Of a stretch of DNA of 64,000 nt, positions 46,200-57,020 are shown one piece after another. Below the pieces are notes generated by a model that was not told where the DNA came from, did no database searches, and was given only the letters and a program-made list of their open reading frames with translations. The stretch lies in assembly GCA_963978905.1 (NCBI GenBank), contig OZ022258.1:47662591-47726590 (forward strand), written 5' to 3'. How positions within the stretch are numbered: the stretch's first letter is position 1; every line of letters begins with the position of its first letter. The translations under genes were made by a program, and so were the position numbers. The stretch is from Trichostrongylus colubriformis. Its lineage: Eukaryota; Nematoda; Chromadorea; Rhabditida; Trichostrongylidae.

Positions 46200-49100
46200 T
46201 CATAATCGCACGCATGCATGATCTACGGAGATCGCGCGGGAAGCACACTTGTATGTTAATATATATGGGCTCGCAGGCTCAATAGGATAGTCTGAGTCTG
46301 GAGTCACCTCATCCGTCGTGACCACTTCCTCCAGCAACATCATAATGTCGGACACTTCCATCCTCCGAGAAATATTCTGATTCTGCTCATCAAGACTCAC
46401 TATAAATCCGTACAGTTCGGGCAACATTGCCTCCGGGATAAGCCTTGGACGCCTTGAGTAATCACCTAAAGCCATTAGCAATGATCTGATAATAAGTCAC
46501 TCAACAATATATACTGGTCTTACGCCGAGTACCAAATCGCGGAAAAGGAAGCGCTTGACAGCCTGAGTTTGGACCACCTTCTTGTATTTCATGCGCTTTC
46601 TGTGCTACACTTCTAGCCGCTGTACTACTCTTCTGAAACAGTACCTCATAAACCAGGTAAGCCCATCCGGTTTTGTTAATCTTGTAGTTGAGAGCTTCAG
46701 CGATACTTGACACAGTGTGATAATCGTGGAAAACCTGGTCAGCTATTGCGGAGACGTCTGGATCTACGCAGTAATCTGGAAATTGAGCCATCAATCCTTG
46801 ATATCCCTAGCACGCGTCATTACTTACCACCATCGTCGTAAGCTTTTTGACCGTCTTTTGTGTATGCTTCAACAACAGGTTTTTCATCAGGCATAGCGTA
46901 CCTCAGTATTTTCGTAGCGGCTGAAACAGTACACTTGAATAGTAGAAATCCACAAGTAATAAATGAGTTCCTTTCTCCTCCCTCCCCTATTCCTCTTGAA
47001 AGTTTTTTTTTTTTGAAGCGCTTTCCAGGAGCTACTCGAAACCGGTAAGACCCGTGGTTGATGGTATAGACGACAATACTCCTGACTTTTCGTAACAAGT
47101 TCCAACTTCTCTCTTCGTAGAACCTCGGCATCGTTATTAGTTTGATATTCTTCTGTTATGCAAACGAGGTTTTTAGGTGGAACATTTACCGTGAATAAAT
47201 GTTCCACCTAAAAACCTCGTTGGCATAACAGAAGAATTGTCAAACTCCTGACTTTATTTCCAATTAATCGAGATGAAACGCTGGGACCAACGTTGCTCCA
47301 CTTACATATTGATGGGCGCTCTCAGTAGCAACTCCATGCAACATCCACAGTGGGCCGCCGTCAGACTTTGCAATTTGCGGTGCCGCACTTTCGCACGCGA
47401 CGCTGCGGCATTAGGCCGCTTTCATACTTTGCGCACCGACGCCGTCGTCGTCGGTGCGCAAAGTATGAACGCGGCTTTACAAAATCTGAGGGCCGCAGAA
47501 TTGCGTGCGAAAGTGAGGTTGCACAATGGCAATTCGCGAGGTCTGAGTGCGGAATTTCCTGTTGCAACCGATGCTCCCTCGTCAAAAAAGCTATATACCA
47601 TAGTAAACATACATGAGGTCGAACTTGTGCTCAGTTGAAAGTCCATGGCAGCTTTGATCGATGTTCTATCTTTGCAATGTGTGATGCACCAAGATGGCCT
47701 ACAAAATCATGCCTCCTTCTACTCAAATAATCTAGCAGTGAGCAAGAAGAAAAAGTGTAAAGTGTAAAACATCTGGCTTCGAACAATCCTTTTTGAGATG
47801 CGCTACAAATTCTGCTCCAATTCAAAGTCGTGGAAGCACTTGACTGCGGTCTAGCCTACTTATGACACGTGGCAGCGAACCGATGTACAAATTAGTTAGC
47901 CTTCCTGGCATGTCGGGTGCCATTCCACGTAGGACTTTGGGGAAGAAAGCCTTAGTTGACATAGGCGGTTTACATAAACGTTCGATGTGATCCTCCACGA
48001 TGCTAGTGCTAGCAGCGCCATTTGTCACTGCATACCGCTGTGGAAAGCGTTCGGTAACTATTCAAATGCACTAGGTAAGCTTTGAGGCTACTAAAAGGAA
48101 AGGCTCTCGGGTCACCAGGGCCATTCAAGATGAGTCGTATATATTCCTATGTAGTTTCAAACGGGGATCTCAAATCTGCCCTCCAAATCTGCTAAACGAT
48201 TCTGGGAAGGATGTTACGGGCGCCTGAAAGATACGGAGCAAGAGCAGACGCCGGTCATATGTGACTCGAGAAAATACGTTGTTGGAGCTCGAAGCAGCTG
48301 TTAAGGTGTGAGGCTGCAAACTGGGGCATGAGACTTTGAGTCCTGGTGCGTGTGCTTTTACTGCTTTTATGTAGTTTGAGTTTTTTCATAAGTTTTGCTT
48401 TTGCTTCGAGTGTTTGCTAAACGTTTGCAAAATGCTTTTACGCTTCATTGAAGCATTCCGCGCCCCCTACTGTTGATTAAAATGGAAAGGTCCGTTCGTT
48501 TGTGGGTAACTGAACACTCTGCCGATCTTTTTTACACGATTATTCCGCGATTGTGGGGAATTAAGCGTTGTTGCGTAAAACGACTATGATATTCGCGCTC
48601 AGGGGCTCGAGTTACCCCCTCTGTGCAAATTTTCAGCCAAATCGAGTTTTGATCCCACTTCGGAAAATCAGAGGTGCCGGGGGTAGAGAAGTATTTTTGA
48701 ATTTTTTTCTACAAAAAATCGTGCAACCTGAACAAAGATAACCTAGACATATCTATTAGAGATGCTCATGACAAAAATGAACGTAACAGCGCTAAATAAG
48801 TGCATTTTCTCGGCAGGGGTCAACGACTTCTCCTTCGTTGAATGGGTTGCCGCCCAATAGCCCACGAATTTTTTCCGAAATTTGGTCAAATTCTCAAATT
48901 GGCTAAAACTCGCCCCTTAAAGTAATTTCATTCCCTGAACACGAAAAACTTTGGTTTTGCACGAGAACGACTGGCTCGCGCGCTAATGGCTCCCGAACAT
49001 AAGCGTAATAGTATAATTTCTTCAGAAAAACCTCCATAACTCCACTCTAAGAATCATTTACCAGATTTGGAGGACAGATTTGACATCCCCGTTTGAAACT

Positions 49101-49553
49101 ACATAGTAACGCATACAACTCATCTTGAAGGCCACGATGACCCGGGAGCCTTTCCTTTGAGTCATTTACTGCAGACGAGACTTAATCTCGTTCGAGAGGG
49201 TATTTATCCAGTGGCGAGCCGCATAGTGCAGTGAAATTCAAACCCTACGAAGTTTTCTTCCACAAATGAGCCTCATTTTCACGGTGTATACAAATTGCTG
49301 AACTTTCCAATGTCACCTGATGAAATCCGCTCCAGAAGTGTGGAAGTTCTTGATGGGTACGGCATTTTGTAGTGTTTCAGTGCCAGTGGCTGGATAATTA
49401 CACTCTGAAAGTATGTATAGGTCTATTCCAATTTATTATTCTATCATTTTTACATACGATGATGCACTATGCACCGCTATACTTACTGTTGCCGCCGTCG
49501 TTTTGAGTGTAGCTTAATGCCACTAGAGTAACCATTAATAGGAGTTCTTTCAT
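46200..49553 (-). CDS. Predicted secreted protein, family unknown
   Basis: Four exons join with exact phases: 49553-49487, 46920-46828, 46775-46524 and 46465-46200 (TGA), giving 225 residues. The first exon encodes a signal peptide, MKELLLMVTLVALSYTQ. The ATG directly follows CTTTCAG, suggesting spliced-leader trans-splicing. The mature chain has ATKILRYAMPDEKPVVEAYT, then DYCVDPDVSAIADQVFHDYH, an NKT glycosylation sequon and GWAYLVYEVLFQKS. The tail is acidic (MEVSDIMMLLEEVVTTDEV) and ends with two late cysteines. I recognise no family. Intron 1 is 2.6 kb and holds four repeat elements; introns 2 and 3 are 52 and 58 nt. The gene faces away from the secreted-protein gene starting at 52243. 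An extra exon inside intron 1 cannot be excluded. Confidence 0.65.
47139..47246. repeat. Compact near-perfect palindrome in intron 1
   Basis: The 26-bp arms AACGAGGTTTTTAGGTGGAA with ..CATTTA (47163-47188) and their exact inverse (47196-47221) flank a 7-nt loop. Weaker inverted similarity extends out to TTTGA..ATTCTTCTGTTATGC on each side. It may be a small MITE. Confidence 0.75.
47386..47515. mobile_element. GC-rich inverted-repeat MITE
   Basis: Outer arms CACTTTCGCACGC / GCGTGCGAAAGTG enclose inner arms CATACTTTGCGCACCGACG / CGTCGGTGCGCAAAGTATG. The inner motif recurs at the ends of 57909-58083. Confidence 0.7.
47830..48030 (-). repeat. Weak relative of dispersed repeat S
   Basis: CGAACCGATGTACAAATTAG and CCTTCCTGGCATGTCGGGTG resemble the corresponding section of 50500-50720. 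Open minus-strand frames here are attributed to the repeat. Confidence 0.4.
48097..49157. mobile_element. Long terminal-inverted-repeat element, copy B
   Basis: The ends AGGAAAGGCTCTCGGGTCAC and GATGACCCGGGAGCCTTTCCT are inverses. The arms pair over about 90 bp through CAAGATGAGTCGTAT and AAACGGGGATCTCAAATC. The interior corresponds to that of 1457-2537 in the opposite sense. There is no transposase. It sits in intron 1 of the minus-strand secreted-protein gene. Confidence 0.8.
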
Positions 49554-49559
49554 CTGAAA

Positions 49560-50040
49560 GAAAATGGGTAATGAATGTTCTTTATTTTTTAAATGGATCT
49601 CAGTTATAAATTTAACGACTCTTCTGATTCATGGAAGTAAGTTATGGGGGGGGGGGGAGGTATGGTACATACTACTTGTCTAAACGGTCGACCAACCTGG
49701 CGTCGAGGAACAATTTAAAGATGCGATCACCACCACTCGTAAATATTACTCCCTTCTGCTTTCCAACCCAAAACCCGACCCCTCTCAAGGGAACCCGGAC
49801 GAAGGCGTGATCGTGCGCCTGACAACGTGTTGCCACTGTGCCGGAAAATTTTGCCGTTCCTTTAAATCAAAAAAAATATAACCGAAACGGAACACCGGGA
49901 AGCGTATTTTGTGAAAATTCCCTAAGAACTCGCTGTTGTTTCTGTTTTTTTTCTGGAAGTCTTTCTGGAAGTCTTTCACGCTCTTGGAGTGAGCGTCAAC
50001 AAGAAACAATCTATGCCAATTTTAATTTACCATAAGCTAA
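49560..50040. other. Upstream region with poly-G tract
   Basis: A run of twelve G residues lies at 49646-49657. GGAAGTCTTTCT is directly repeated near 49955-49980. No gene was recognised. The region is the presumed 5' side of the minus-strand secreted-protein gene. Confidence 0.4.
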
Positions 50041-50420
50041 TTTATTAGCAAGTACTAAGCTGTGAAGAGTGACTGAAACTGCACAATGGGTCGGAGTGGG
50101 GGTAGAAACATGACAAATAACCCTAGCCCTTATCATGAGCCTACTCTGTATGACGGTGTTTAATCGCCTCCGAACCGCACGATGTCAGAGGTTGCGACTA
50201 TCTTGCCGCTTAATCGGTTAAGAAGCTTAAGCAACGGGTGGCATAACGAGGTTGAAGATAGCATTCGTGGAAGCATCACGAAATTAGATACAAGATAGGT
50301 GGATGAATAACTGGCTAACGAACTCTAAGAAAAGCTGTAAAAGTCCATTACTATGCGATAACCGTGTCGGTGCCCTTGTGGTAAAGCCTTTGTCTGAGAA
50401 CAAAATGACTAGATTTGGCC
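50041..50420 (+). repeat. Dispersed repeat T, first copy
   Basis: Ordered similarity to 51130-51490 includes CTTATC.T.AGCC, TATAATCGCCTC / TTTAATCGCCTC, ACTATCT, GCTTAATCG, TCAAGCAGCC- or CTTAAGCAACG-like sequence, and GTGGTAAAGC / GTGGTGAAAGC. The class is unknown; a polymerase-III-derived short element is possible. Confidence 0.5.
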
Positions 50421-50499
50421 CTTGAGCATGCATTAGAGACAAAGTTTGAAGCTAAAGCTCTTGGACTTAATCAATCCTTCCCTGATGTGGGCCGCGCAT

Positions 50500-50720
50500 C
50501 CTAGTTCCATTCAGAATCGTGGCGGCAGGTGAATTCAGTTTGGCATATACAAGCCGATGTACAATTCAGTGATTTTGTTCTCCCGAACGAGTCTGGTACC
50601 GATTCACCCACACCGGAGGGAAGTAAGGCTTCGTCTGTTTGGGCGGGCATCAATGTGGGGCCTCACCATGCGAGAGGAAGTGCGCGCCATTACATCGACA
50701 GGTATTTCAATAGCGCTCAC
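50500..50720 (+). repeat. Dispersed repeat S, third copy
   Basis: GAGTCTGGTACCGATTCACC, GAGGGAAGTAAGGC and GAGAGGAAGTGCGCGCCATT match the other S copies at 27430-27740 and 43975-44200. Confidence 0.6.
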
Positions 50721-51129
50721 TTCTATCAGCAATATTAAGCCCCATGAGACCAACGTTCGAAGCGACTGAAATCGCAATCCGAAAAGAACGAAACCTCTCA
50801 TCCCAGAAGTCGGCAAAGAATTTGACATTACCAGGAAATAGGAGCCTACAAACCCCTCTCGGTGGCGATAGGTGCAGATAGGCGAGAGAAGAAGTAAGTC
50901 ACCCACGAAGGTTGCTCCACCCTCGGGCAATCCGGAATATTGATGGGTTACAATCTGAAATGACGCGTGGGAGGTCACGGTAAAGACCTCGAGAAGCGTC
51001 TTTTTCACTGAGTTTCGCCACGATCATCTGCACCGAACTGTTCGTTCACAGAGAATATATCTTCCCCGTTCTCATTTCCTCCTTACGTCTCTCGGGACTC
51101 TCAAAGGGGAAGCCACAGACGTTTAACCA

Positions 51130-51490
51130 CGGTGGGATAGAGACACTAGTTGGATTCTAAACAGAGGAGAGTAATTGTGACCGTACAATGAACAAGAGCA
51201 GTCGATGAAGCAAGCTTGACCTTATCGTAAGCCCTTCTCCCTGCTTCGTATAATCGCCTCATCACTCGGTACCGAAGGTTGTCCACTATCTCATGGCTTA
51301 ATCGCTCAAGCAGCCTGGTACCAAGCGTAAACTTGAGATAACATCATAGAAATATAATGCAATGAATGAATAGGCTACAGTCGAGAATACTAGAAAAGCA
51401 TCCGAGTACACGGTAATGGCCCCAGTGACCGACTGTTGCTACCGTGGTGAAAGCGCAGAGATGGAAGTCTGAGCCCCGCTTGAACTAAGT
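51130..51490 (+). repeat. Dispersed repeat T, second copy
   Basis: Homologous to 50041-50420, about 1.1 kb upstream in the same orientation. Both lie in the interval between the two divergent secreted-protein genes. Confidence 0.5.
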
Positions 51491-52242
51491 GCTAGCAAAA
51501 TCTCCATAGAGTCTTGGTCGTGGCCAACCAGAGTAAGAAATTTGAAGTTGCACATCTATCCATCTTGGAGGCTTAGGTAAAAATGTCCATAAAGGGATAC
51601 CCCTCTTCTTATTGCAGCAGCACCAAAGTTTTTATTAAATCATGAAATGGATCTTTAATTATGCGATTACTTCAGCACTTGCAAAAAATTTTAGAGCTCA
51701 AAGATTTCGTTATGACGATGGCCCTTCGATCAAATCTCGTCCGTCAAATAGGTGAAGGCAGATTAAGCGATAACTTATCGCTCGTGCGTTGGACCTTCAA
51801 AGCAGGGCGTCTCAAATTTACCAAGCCTCGCAATCATGTAGCCATCAGCCTGATAAAGAGTTTGTCCCAGCATAGGGCTTATAGATAACGTTGGCCATCA
51901 CTTGGGCCTTTGCTCTGGTCTTTCATTAGCTGAAGAAGAGTTTCTCAAACTTCCTTTTGTGCCCATAGGTGGCCTCGATACTCATTAACTTCTGAAAGTA
52001 TATGACCTAAAAGTCTATTTGACTGGTATTGTACGGCTACTTGCAAAACAAAGAATCTTTAGAGCACCTCTTGCCATCTCACTCGCTTTTAGAATGTGGG
52101 TGGGGGTCTTATAACGGGGTCATTAAGGCTACCTCTTAATATGACATCCATCTACATTCGAACTGAAATATTTTTCTTATAAAGTTAAAGATGTCACTTT
52201 GAAACGTTGTAATAATCAATATAATTTGAGCTTCCATTTCAG

Positions 52243-55200
52243 ATGTTGAAGGAGTTCCTTATAGCAATTTGTATTGGCTTCTCAACGGCAAACAGTAAGT
52301 TTTACTACCTATGCAGCACAGATATTACATACTTTTCCCTGATTATTCCTTATCACCCCCAGCTGAGTCCTAAATTCATCCATATTTCACTATACCGTTC
52401 TGGTTCGATATACTGAAAGGTACTACACTAGATGGAAGTACAACAATCTGCAGTTAGAGTTGGATGAGAAGTTTCAGTATGTGAATGCCGTAAGTTTGGG
52501 ATTACGATATCACGACAGGAAAATTGCTTCACGGAGTATGCCGGGCTACGAGGTGGTTGCGAGGTAAGTGCGCCATGCTATTGGGACCCAAAGCGATGAC
52601 GGTGTTCCATGCCTCATGACAGGCGTAATCGCTTTGAGACCCAACCAGCGCGGCCCCAGTAACTCGCATCTATCGCATCGCGCTCCACACGCGAATTTCT
52701 TGTCTTAATGCACACTAAATTTCGGTGTCACTGCTAGAGGTGAACCTATCCTTTTTGGACACAATCCACACACCATTTACCACGAACTAGAATTAGTGCC
52801 CGAATTCAACAGCTCTGTACCTTGAATTCTGATGTCCGGATACAAGCACGGCAAGATAGAGAAGCACAGGAATCCTAATTATTGATACACCGTACATTCG
52901 CTCATAATTTCATTTCAGTCTGCAACGATGGCCAAGGCACGTGGGCATTCAGCATTGTCGACGGTGTCACGGACTTTGCATATGGAGGAGTGAAACTGAA
53001 TAAGAAGTATAACTGCTTCGAAGGCTGCCTGAATACTCAAACCGCAGTACAGGATTTTAAGGTAAAGCCCTTGCTTAGCATCAAAACAATTGATCGGAAC
53101 AAATAATTCCTTAATTGCTTACTTTCAGGTTGCTCTTAACGGTACCGTACCACCAACGGTCGCAATGCCCATGATGAAGCAGCGAAAGCTCGGTTCTCGA
53201 GCTGATCGTCTTGCACGTCTGATGAAAATGCAAAGTAAGTCCTGAACGGAGGGCACATCCCAGCTGATAACGTGTTCACGGCTTGCTCTAGGTTTGCTCA
53301 TTGACCCGCTGCGATGATTTATTATTTATTTAGGTTACTTAGGTGATTCGTTCCTCAGCTTGCGCGCGGATCCCAACATCTCCTTCATTCCTCACGGTAC
53401 CGACACCGTTGGACCAGCGGACTGCAATTTTTCCTCTGTCGTCTTTGATGTTGAGCTTCGAAAAACAGTCAAACCACCCTAATGGAGTACGGCCAAGAGG
53501 CCTTTCACACTGGTGATGATATCATACTGCCGTGCTTGTACTCCACCGTCCGTCGTTTCGACGTATCAGATGGCCTGCCCAACGATGTTTGAGAGCTGCG
53601 ACTTGGACCAATGGATTTTTGACGCCTGACATGTTCCTGATGTCGTTCCTATGCAGCCGTCGCTCTCTTTGATCGTGCAGCGTCAGACCCAGAAGCCTTC
53701 TTTCGAGGGGAGCTTGGGCGACCCTAAGTTGGTCCGATAACTGCTTGGTGAGAGTCCATGTTCAGCGCCTATGGATGGTGAGGTCCCCACATTGCGATGG
53801 TTTATATGCAAATTAATTAGTAAGGATATTACGCATATACCTTTGTCGACTGGTTATTACAGCCCAAATGCAGGGTTTATAATACGTTGCTTAATGAAAT
53901 AACAGTAATACGTTGCTTAATGAAATAACAGCATTTACGCCATTTTTTCCACAAGTGATAGATACATTCTCAAAGTGGTCCCTAAAGCGGGTGAGCCATG
54001 CACTCGGTTTATTCGTGATTTGAGAAGTTTTGGATGCACACACATCAGCTCATGAATGGAGTCCACAGTTTTAGTCCTTCTTCACTTGAAAATTAGTATT
54101 GAAAACCTATTAGAACCCTATTCGACTGAGCAGGGTCAAATCGAGGGATCCTAAACAAATTTTAGGGCAAGCGCTTGTCGTTACACCAAGGTTTTAAGGA
54201 TTCTTTGTGCACTGTGGTACAAAAATCTTTGAAAAAAAATATCAAAATCAACCTTTTCTTGCTCAGAGGATGATCAAGACCCAAACGAGGAAACGTGTGC
54301 TGATGCAACTCTGAGGGCCGATGTCGCAAACGCACTTCAGAAGGTCACCGATCATTCTTGCAAGGTAATACTGCTGTAAAACAAAAATTCCAGTCTTCTA
54401 TCAGAACAAGGCCTTACAAAACAAGTTCATTACACATCTGACAAACATTGTGGATAAAGTTAATAATAAGACGTAAGAATGCACGGGTTTCTTATTCAGA
54501 GAAGGAATGAATCACCGTTTAGGGAATCGTCAAAGCACTTCTTTTCAATCTGAATCGTCCAGAATGGGCTGTGAATTGCGTCGATTTCAACGAATTTGCT
54601 ATCGGAAGCTTTTTAAGAGTTTGTTATGAAGCTATTTTCATTTGAATTGATTGATGGTTTGAATTTAGTGTTATCCACTGAATTCAAACCTCATCGCCTC
54701 TGGGAAACAGCAGGATTCGTGCACGGAAAATAAGTTTTTCTCTTGCCCATATATCTTGGTAGTATTTGCTCAATAACGGCCGCACGTAAAGTTTTATGCA
54801 AAAAAGTGAGCATCCGGTTAAGATTGAGCTTCTCTAAATAATGGCAGAGGGGACGGGCCTTAGAACGAGTGCCCGCCTCGGCGTCCACGCGGCGACGCAG
54901 AGTGGGAACAGAAACCCACATGAGCAGTCCCATCCTGCATCTCTGACAGCGGCGGACCACGAGGCGCGGCGCGTCGAGGAGCTGCACCTTACCTGGATAT
55001 TCACTTTTTCGCGTGAGACACCGCAATGCCCTTATTAAGCAAATAAAACGTAAGTATATGGGTAATAGAGAAACTCATTTTTCCATACACAATTCCTTTG
55101 ATGGAATCGTCCACGGAAAAATGAGTTTTTATGTTACCCATATATTTACGTTATATTTGCCTAATGTGGATCGCATGCAGAGCTTCACGCGGAAAATGTG

Positions 55201-56178
55201 AATGCGGCTAAGATACAGCACCACAAAGCCTTGATGGGGTGGGCGGGACACTCCGAGCAAGTGCCAGCCCCGTCTACCGCCGCGGTCGCGGACGCATTGC
55301 AGGAGCATAGTTACGTGAACAGTGCCACTCTCCGTCCCAATCCCGGCGGACGACGGGACGGTGCTTTTACTGGAAGGTCCCGCTCACATGACCAGGAACT
55401 TGTTAGAAAGCTGCATCTCAGCCGAATTCTCACTTTTTCGCGTGAAACTTTGCATGTGGCCCTTATTAGGCAAATACAGCATCAATATAAGGGTAACAAA
55501 GAGACCAATTTATCCGTGGACGATTCCTTTGAGCGATTACTAGGTCGGCTGTTGAAGATGCAGTTAGTCAGCCATGTGGTGGTACCATTGGAAGTTCATC
55601 AAGCGGTCATCAGATCAGTCGTGTCAACATTTTGGGGCAGTAGATCCTTAGGTAAATAACCAAGATAGACTCCACACCCCGAGTGCGAGGTACCCACGCC
55701 AGGTTTGCTTAGATGGGAGTGATTACCCGGGTTCTAGCTGGTGAGTTGCTCTAATTATAGCTGTGTATAGTAACTTAAGCAAGGTCAGTCGACCAATCTG
55801 ATTATCGCGTTAAACGCAACGAACACCCTTTAAGCAAGACTCAAGGAAATGGTGAAAAGATGATAACTAAGGTCCTTGATAAACATTGGTTATTATTTTT
55901 ATCTATAAATTGAAGCGACACGACTAAGAATAGAGCTGAGGGATCACGTTAAACTTCACCACTTTTGACTTCATAGAATGTAGAGCAGCTATTAGCATAA
56001 TCTACCCTATCCACAGATACTTACACGCCCTCCTCATGGCTCATATCCTAGACAAGATACATCCCCATAATCAACAAATTTTAGTTGCTTTCAGGACTAC
56101 AACTTTTGCGAATACGAGACCACTATTGGTGCGGGCGTCTACTGGCTTCGTTTGGCGAAGATTGACACTTCATCATAG
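52243..56178 (+). CDS. Predicted small secreted cysteine-containing protein, family unknown
   Basis: Five exons join in phase: 52243-52294, 52919-53061, 53129-53234, 54267-54364 and 56095-56178 (TAG), giving 160 residues. The ATG abuts CATTTCAG, as in trans-spliced nematode genes. Exon 1 encodes the signal peptide MLKEFLIAICIGFSTAN. The mature protein starts ICNDGQGTWAFSIVDGVTD, contains NCFEGC, a basic segment QRKLGSRADRLARLMKMQ, then EETCADATL, DHSCK and a final DYNFCEYETTIGAGVYWLRL. Mature cysteines number six, which suggests disulfides. There is one NGT sequon. I do not recognise the family. Intron 3 contains an antisense retrotransposon fossil and intron 4 two tandem MITEs. A further small exon in intron 4 is possible, though the phases close without one. 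Confidence 0.65.
52565..52720. mobile_element. Degenerate fragment related to the GTGTGTACC MITE
   Basis: GGACCCAAAGCGATGACGG and GTAATCGCTTTGAGACCCAA form a weak inverted pair resembling the GAAGCGATTACA / GTAATCGCCTCGAGACCCAA interior of the MITEs at 37366 and 25071. Confidence 0.4.
53390..53800 (-). pseudogene. Dead non-LTR retrotransposon reverse-transcriptase C-terminus
   Basis: On the minus strand the translation reads RRLLGLTLHDQRERRLHRND, then SGVKNPLVQVAALKHRWAGH and LIRRNDGRWSTSTA. The KxxWAGHxxRRxDGRW pattern is the characteristic tail of nematode RTE/CR1-like reverse transcriptases. It is 5'-truncated and lacks the catalytic domain. It lies antisense in the intron between exons 3 and 4 of the 52243-56178 gene. 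Confidence 0.75.
54711..55100. mobile_element. CCACGG-family MITE, first of a tandem pair
   Basis: It starts CAGGATTCGTGCACGG and ends CATACACAATTCCTTTG. The copy is diverged but carries all landmarks, including TTTTTCGCGTGAGACACCGC. Confidence 0.8.
55102..55531. mobile_element. CCACGG-family MITE, second of a tandem pair
   Basis: ATGGAATCGTCCACGG begins almost directly after the preceding copy, which is in the same orientation. It ends CCGTGGACGATTCCTTTGAG. It is the least eroded right end in the window. Confidence 0.85.
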
Positions 56179-56279
56179 ATTTTTTTTCAAAAAAAAAGAT
56201 TCGATTTGGTGTGCAGTAAATATGAAAACAAGTGTTGTGGAAATTTTGAAACAAAAGATTGACGGATCCCTTTGCTTCC

Positions 56280-56285
56280 AATAAA
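56280..56285 (+). promoter_or_regulatory. Polyadenylation signal of the small secreted-protein gene
   Basis: AATAAA lies 102 bases after the TAG of the 52243-56178 gene. Confidence 0.55.
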
Positions 56286-56786
56286 GTCCCATTATGACAT
56301 AAATTCTAGCACAACAAGCGAAATACTGTGGATAGTGAAGTGAAAACGGTTCGGTCTAAGCTGTGTCAGCGCCGTTTGATGGGTGATGATTTACTATCTC
56401 AGATGTCTGTTTACTCCTATAACTTTGCACAGAGGAACGCTCCGCCTAGCATAATACTGGTACTATTCAACTATCACTACTCCCCAGACACTGCGAGTTG
56501 GTCAAAATGATAATTTTCGATGCAACATCGTCTGCCAGGGTTACTTTGGGTGCTGATCACGAATATTATACGTTTTTGACATTGGCGCCAATATGGTGCA
56601 ATTGCACCGAGTCAGTGTGACAAATTGTTTTCACCAAAATCGCTGAAAGTTAGCCTTTAAAGACATACCAGCGATAATCAGATTAGTGGCTCACGTTCTT
56701 GAGCTGAATAGGTTCCTAGAGGATTAATAAGGTTGCACCTTCGTTAAGACTGTACAGTGCACCCCCCTCAAGGTGTTAAACAAAAC

Positions 56787-57020
56787 CAATCCACGCCCCT
56801 CAATCAAACCACACCTGGCTTTAGAAGAACGAATTTGCAAAGTGGCCATTGCCTTATCATCAGAATGGCTGTTTCATTGAATTATCTTCTCTTACCACAA
56901 ATTTCCTTCTCCACGTGGGTGCCACGCCGGACGTTCGTTTGCTTAACGTCAGGTGTGATTTGTTTGAGTGGGCGTGGCTCAGTTGCCTTCAAGCAAGTAC
57001 AACACCGTGCGTATGCAATG
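56787..57020. mobile_element. Inverted-repeat element, diverged
   Basis: CACGCCCCTCAATCAAACC followed by ACACCTGGC on the left is mirrored by GTCAGGTGTGATTTGTTTGA and GTGGGCGTGGC on the right (about 56962-56995). No coding support was found. Confidence 0.6.

Noticed and set aside
47822..48028. 68-codon minus-strand frame, considered as an intron-1 exon of the secreted-protein gene
   Set aside because: The sequence resembles dispersed repeat S and is not needed for the exon phases, which already close between 49487 and 46920.
52378..52562. Possible extra exon in the 52-56 kb gene (peptide YYTRWKYNNLQLELDEKFQY)
   Set aside because: Its acceptor is poor and neither possible donor phase fits the neighbouring exons, whereas exon 1 joins exon 2 directly in phase.
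53234..54267. Antisense coding potential considered as a separate gene
   Set aside because: It is a 5'-truncated reverse-transcriptase tail (KHRWAGH..RRNDGRW) with no catalytic domain, typical of a dead retrotransposon.
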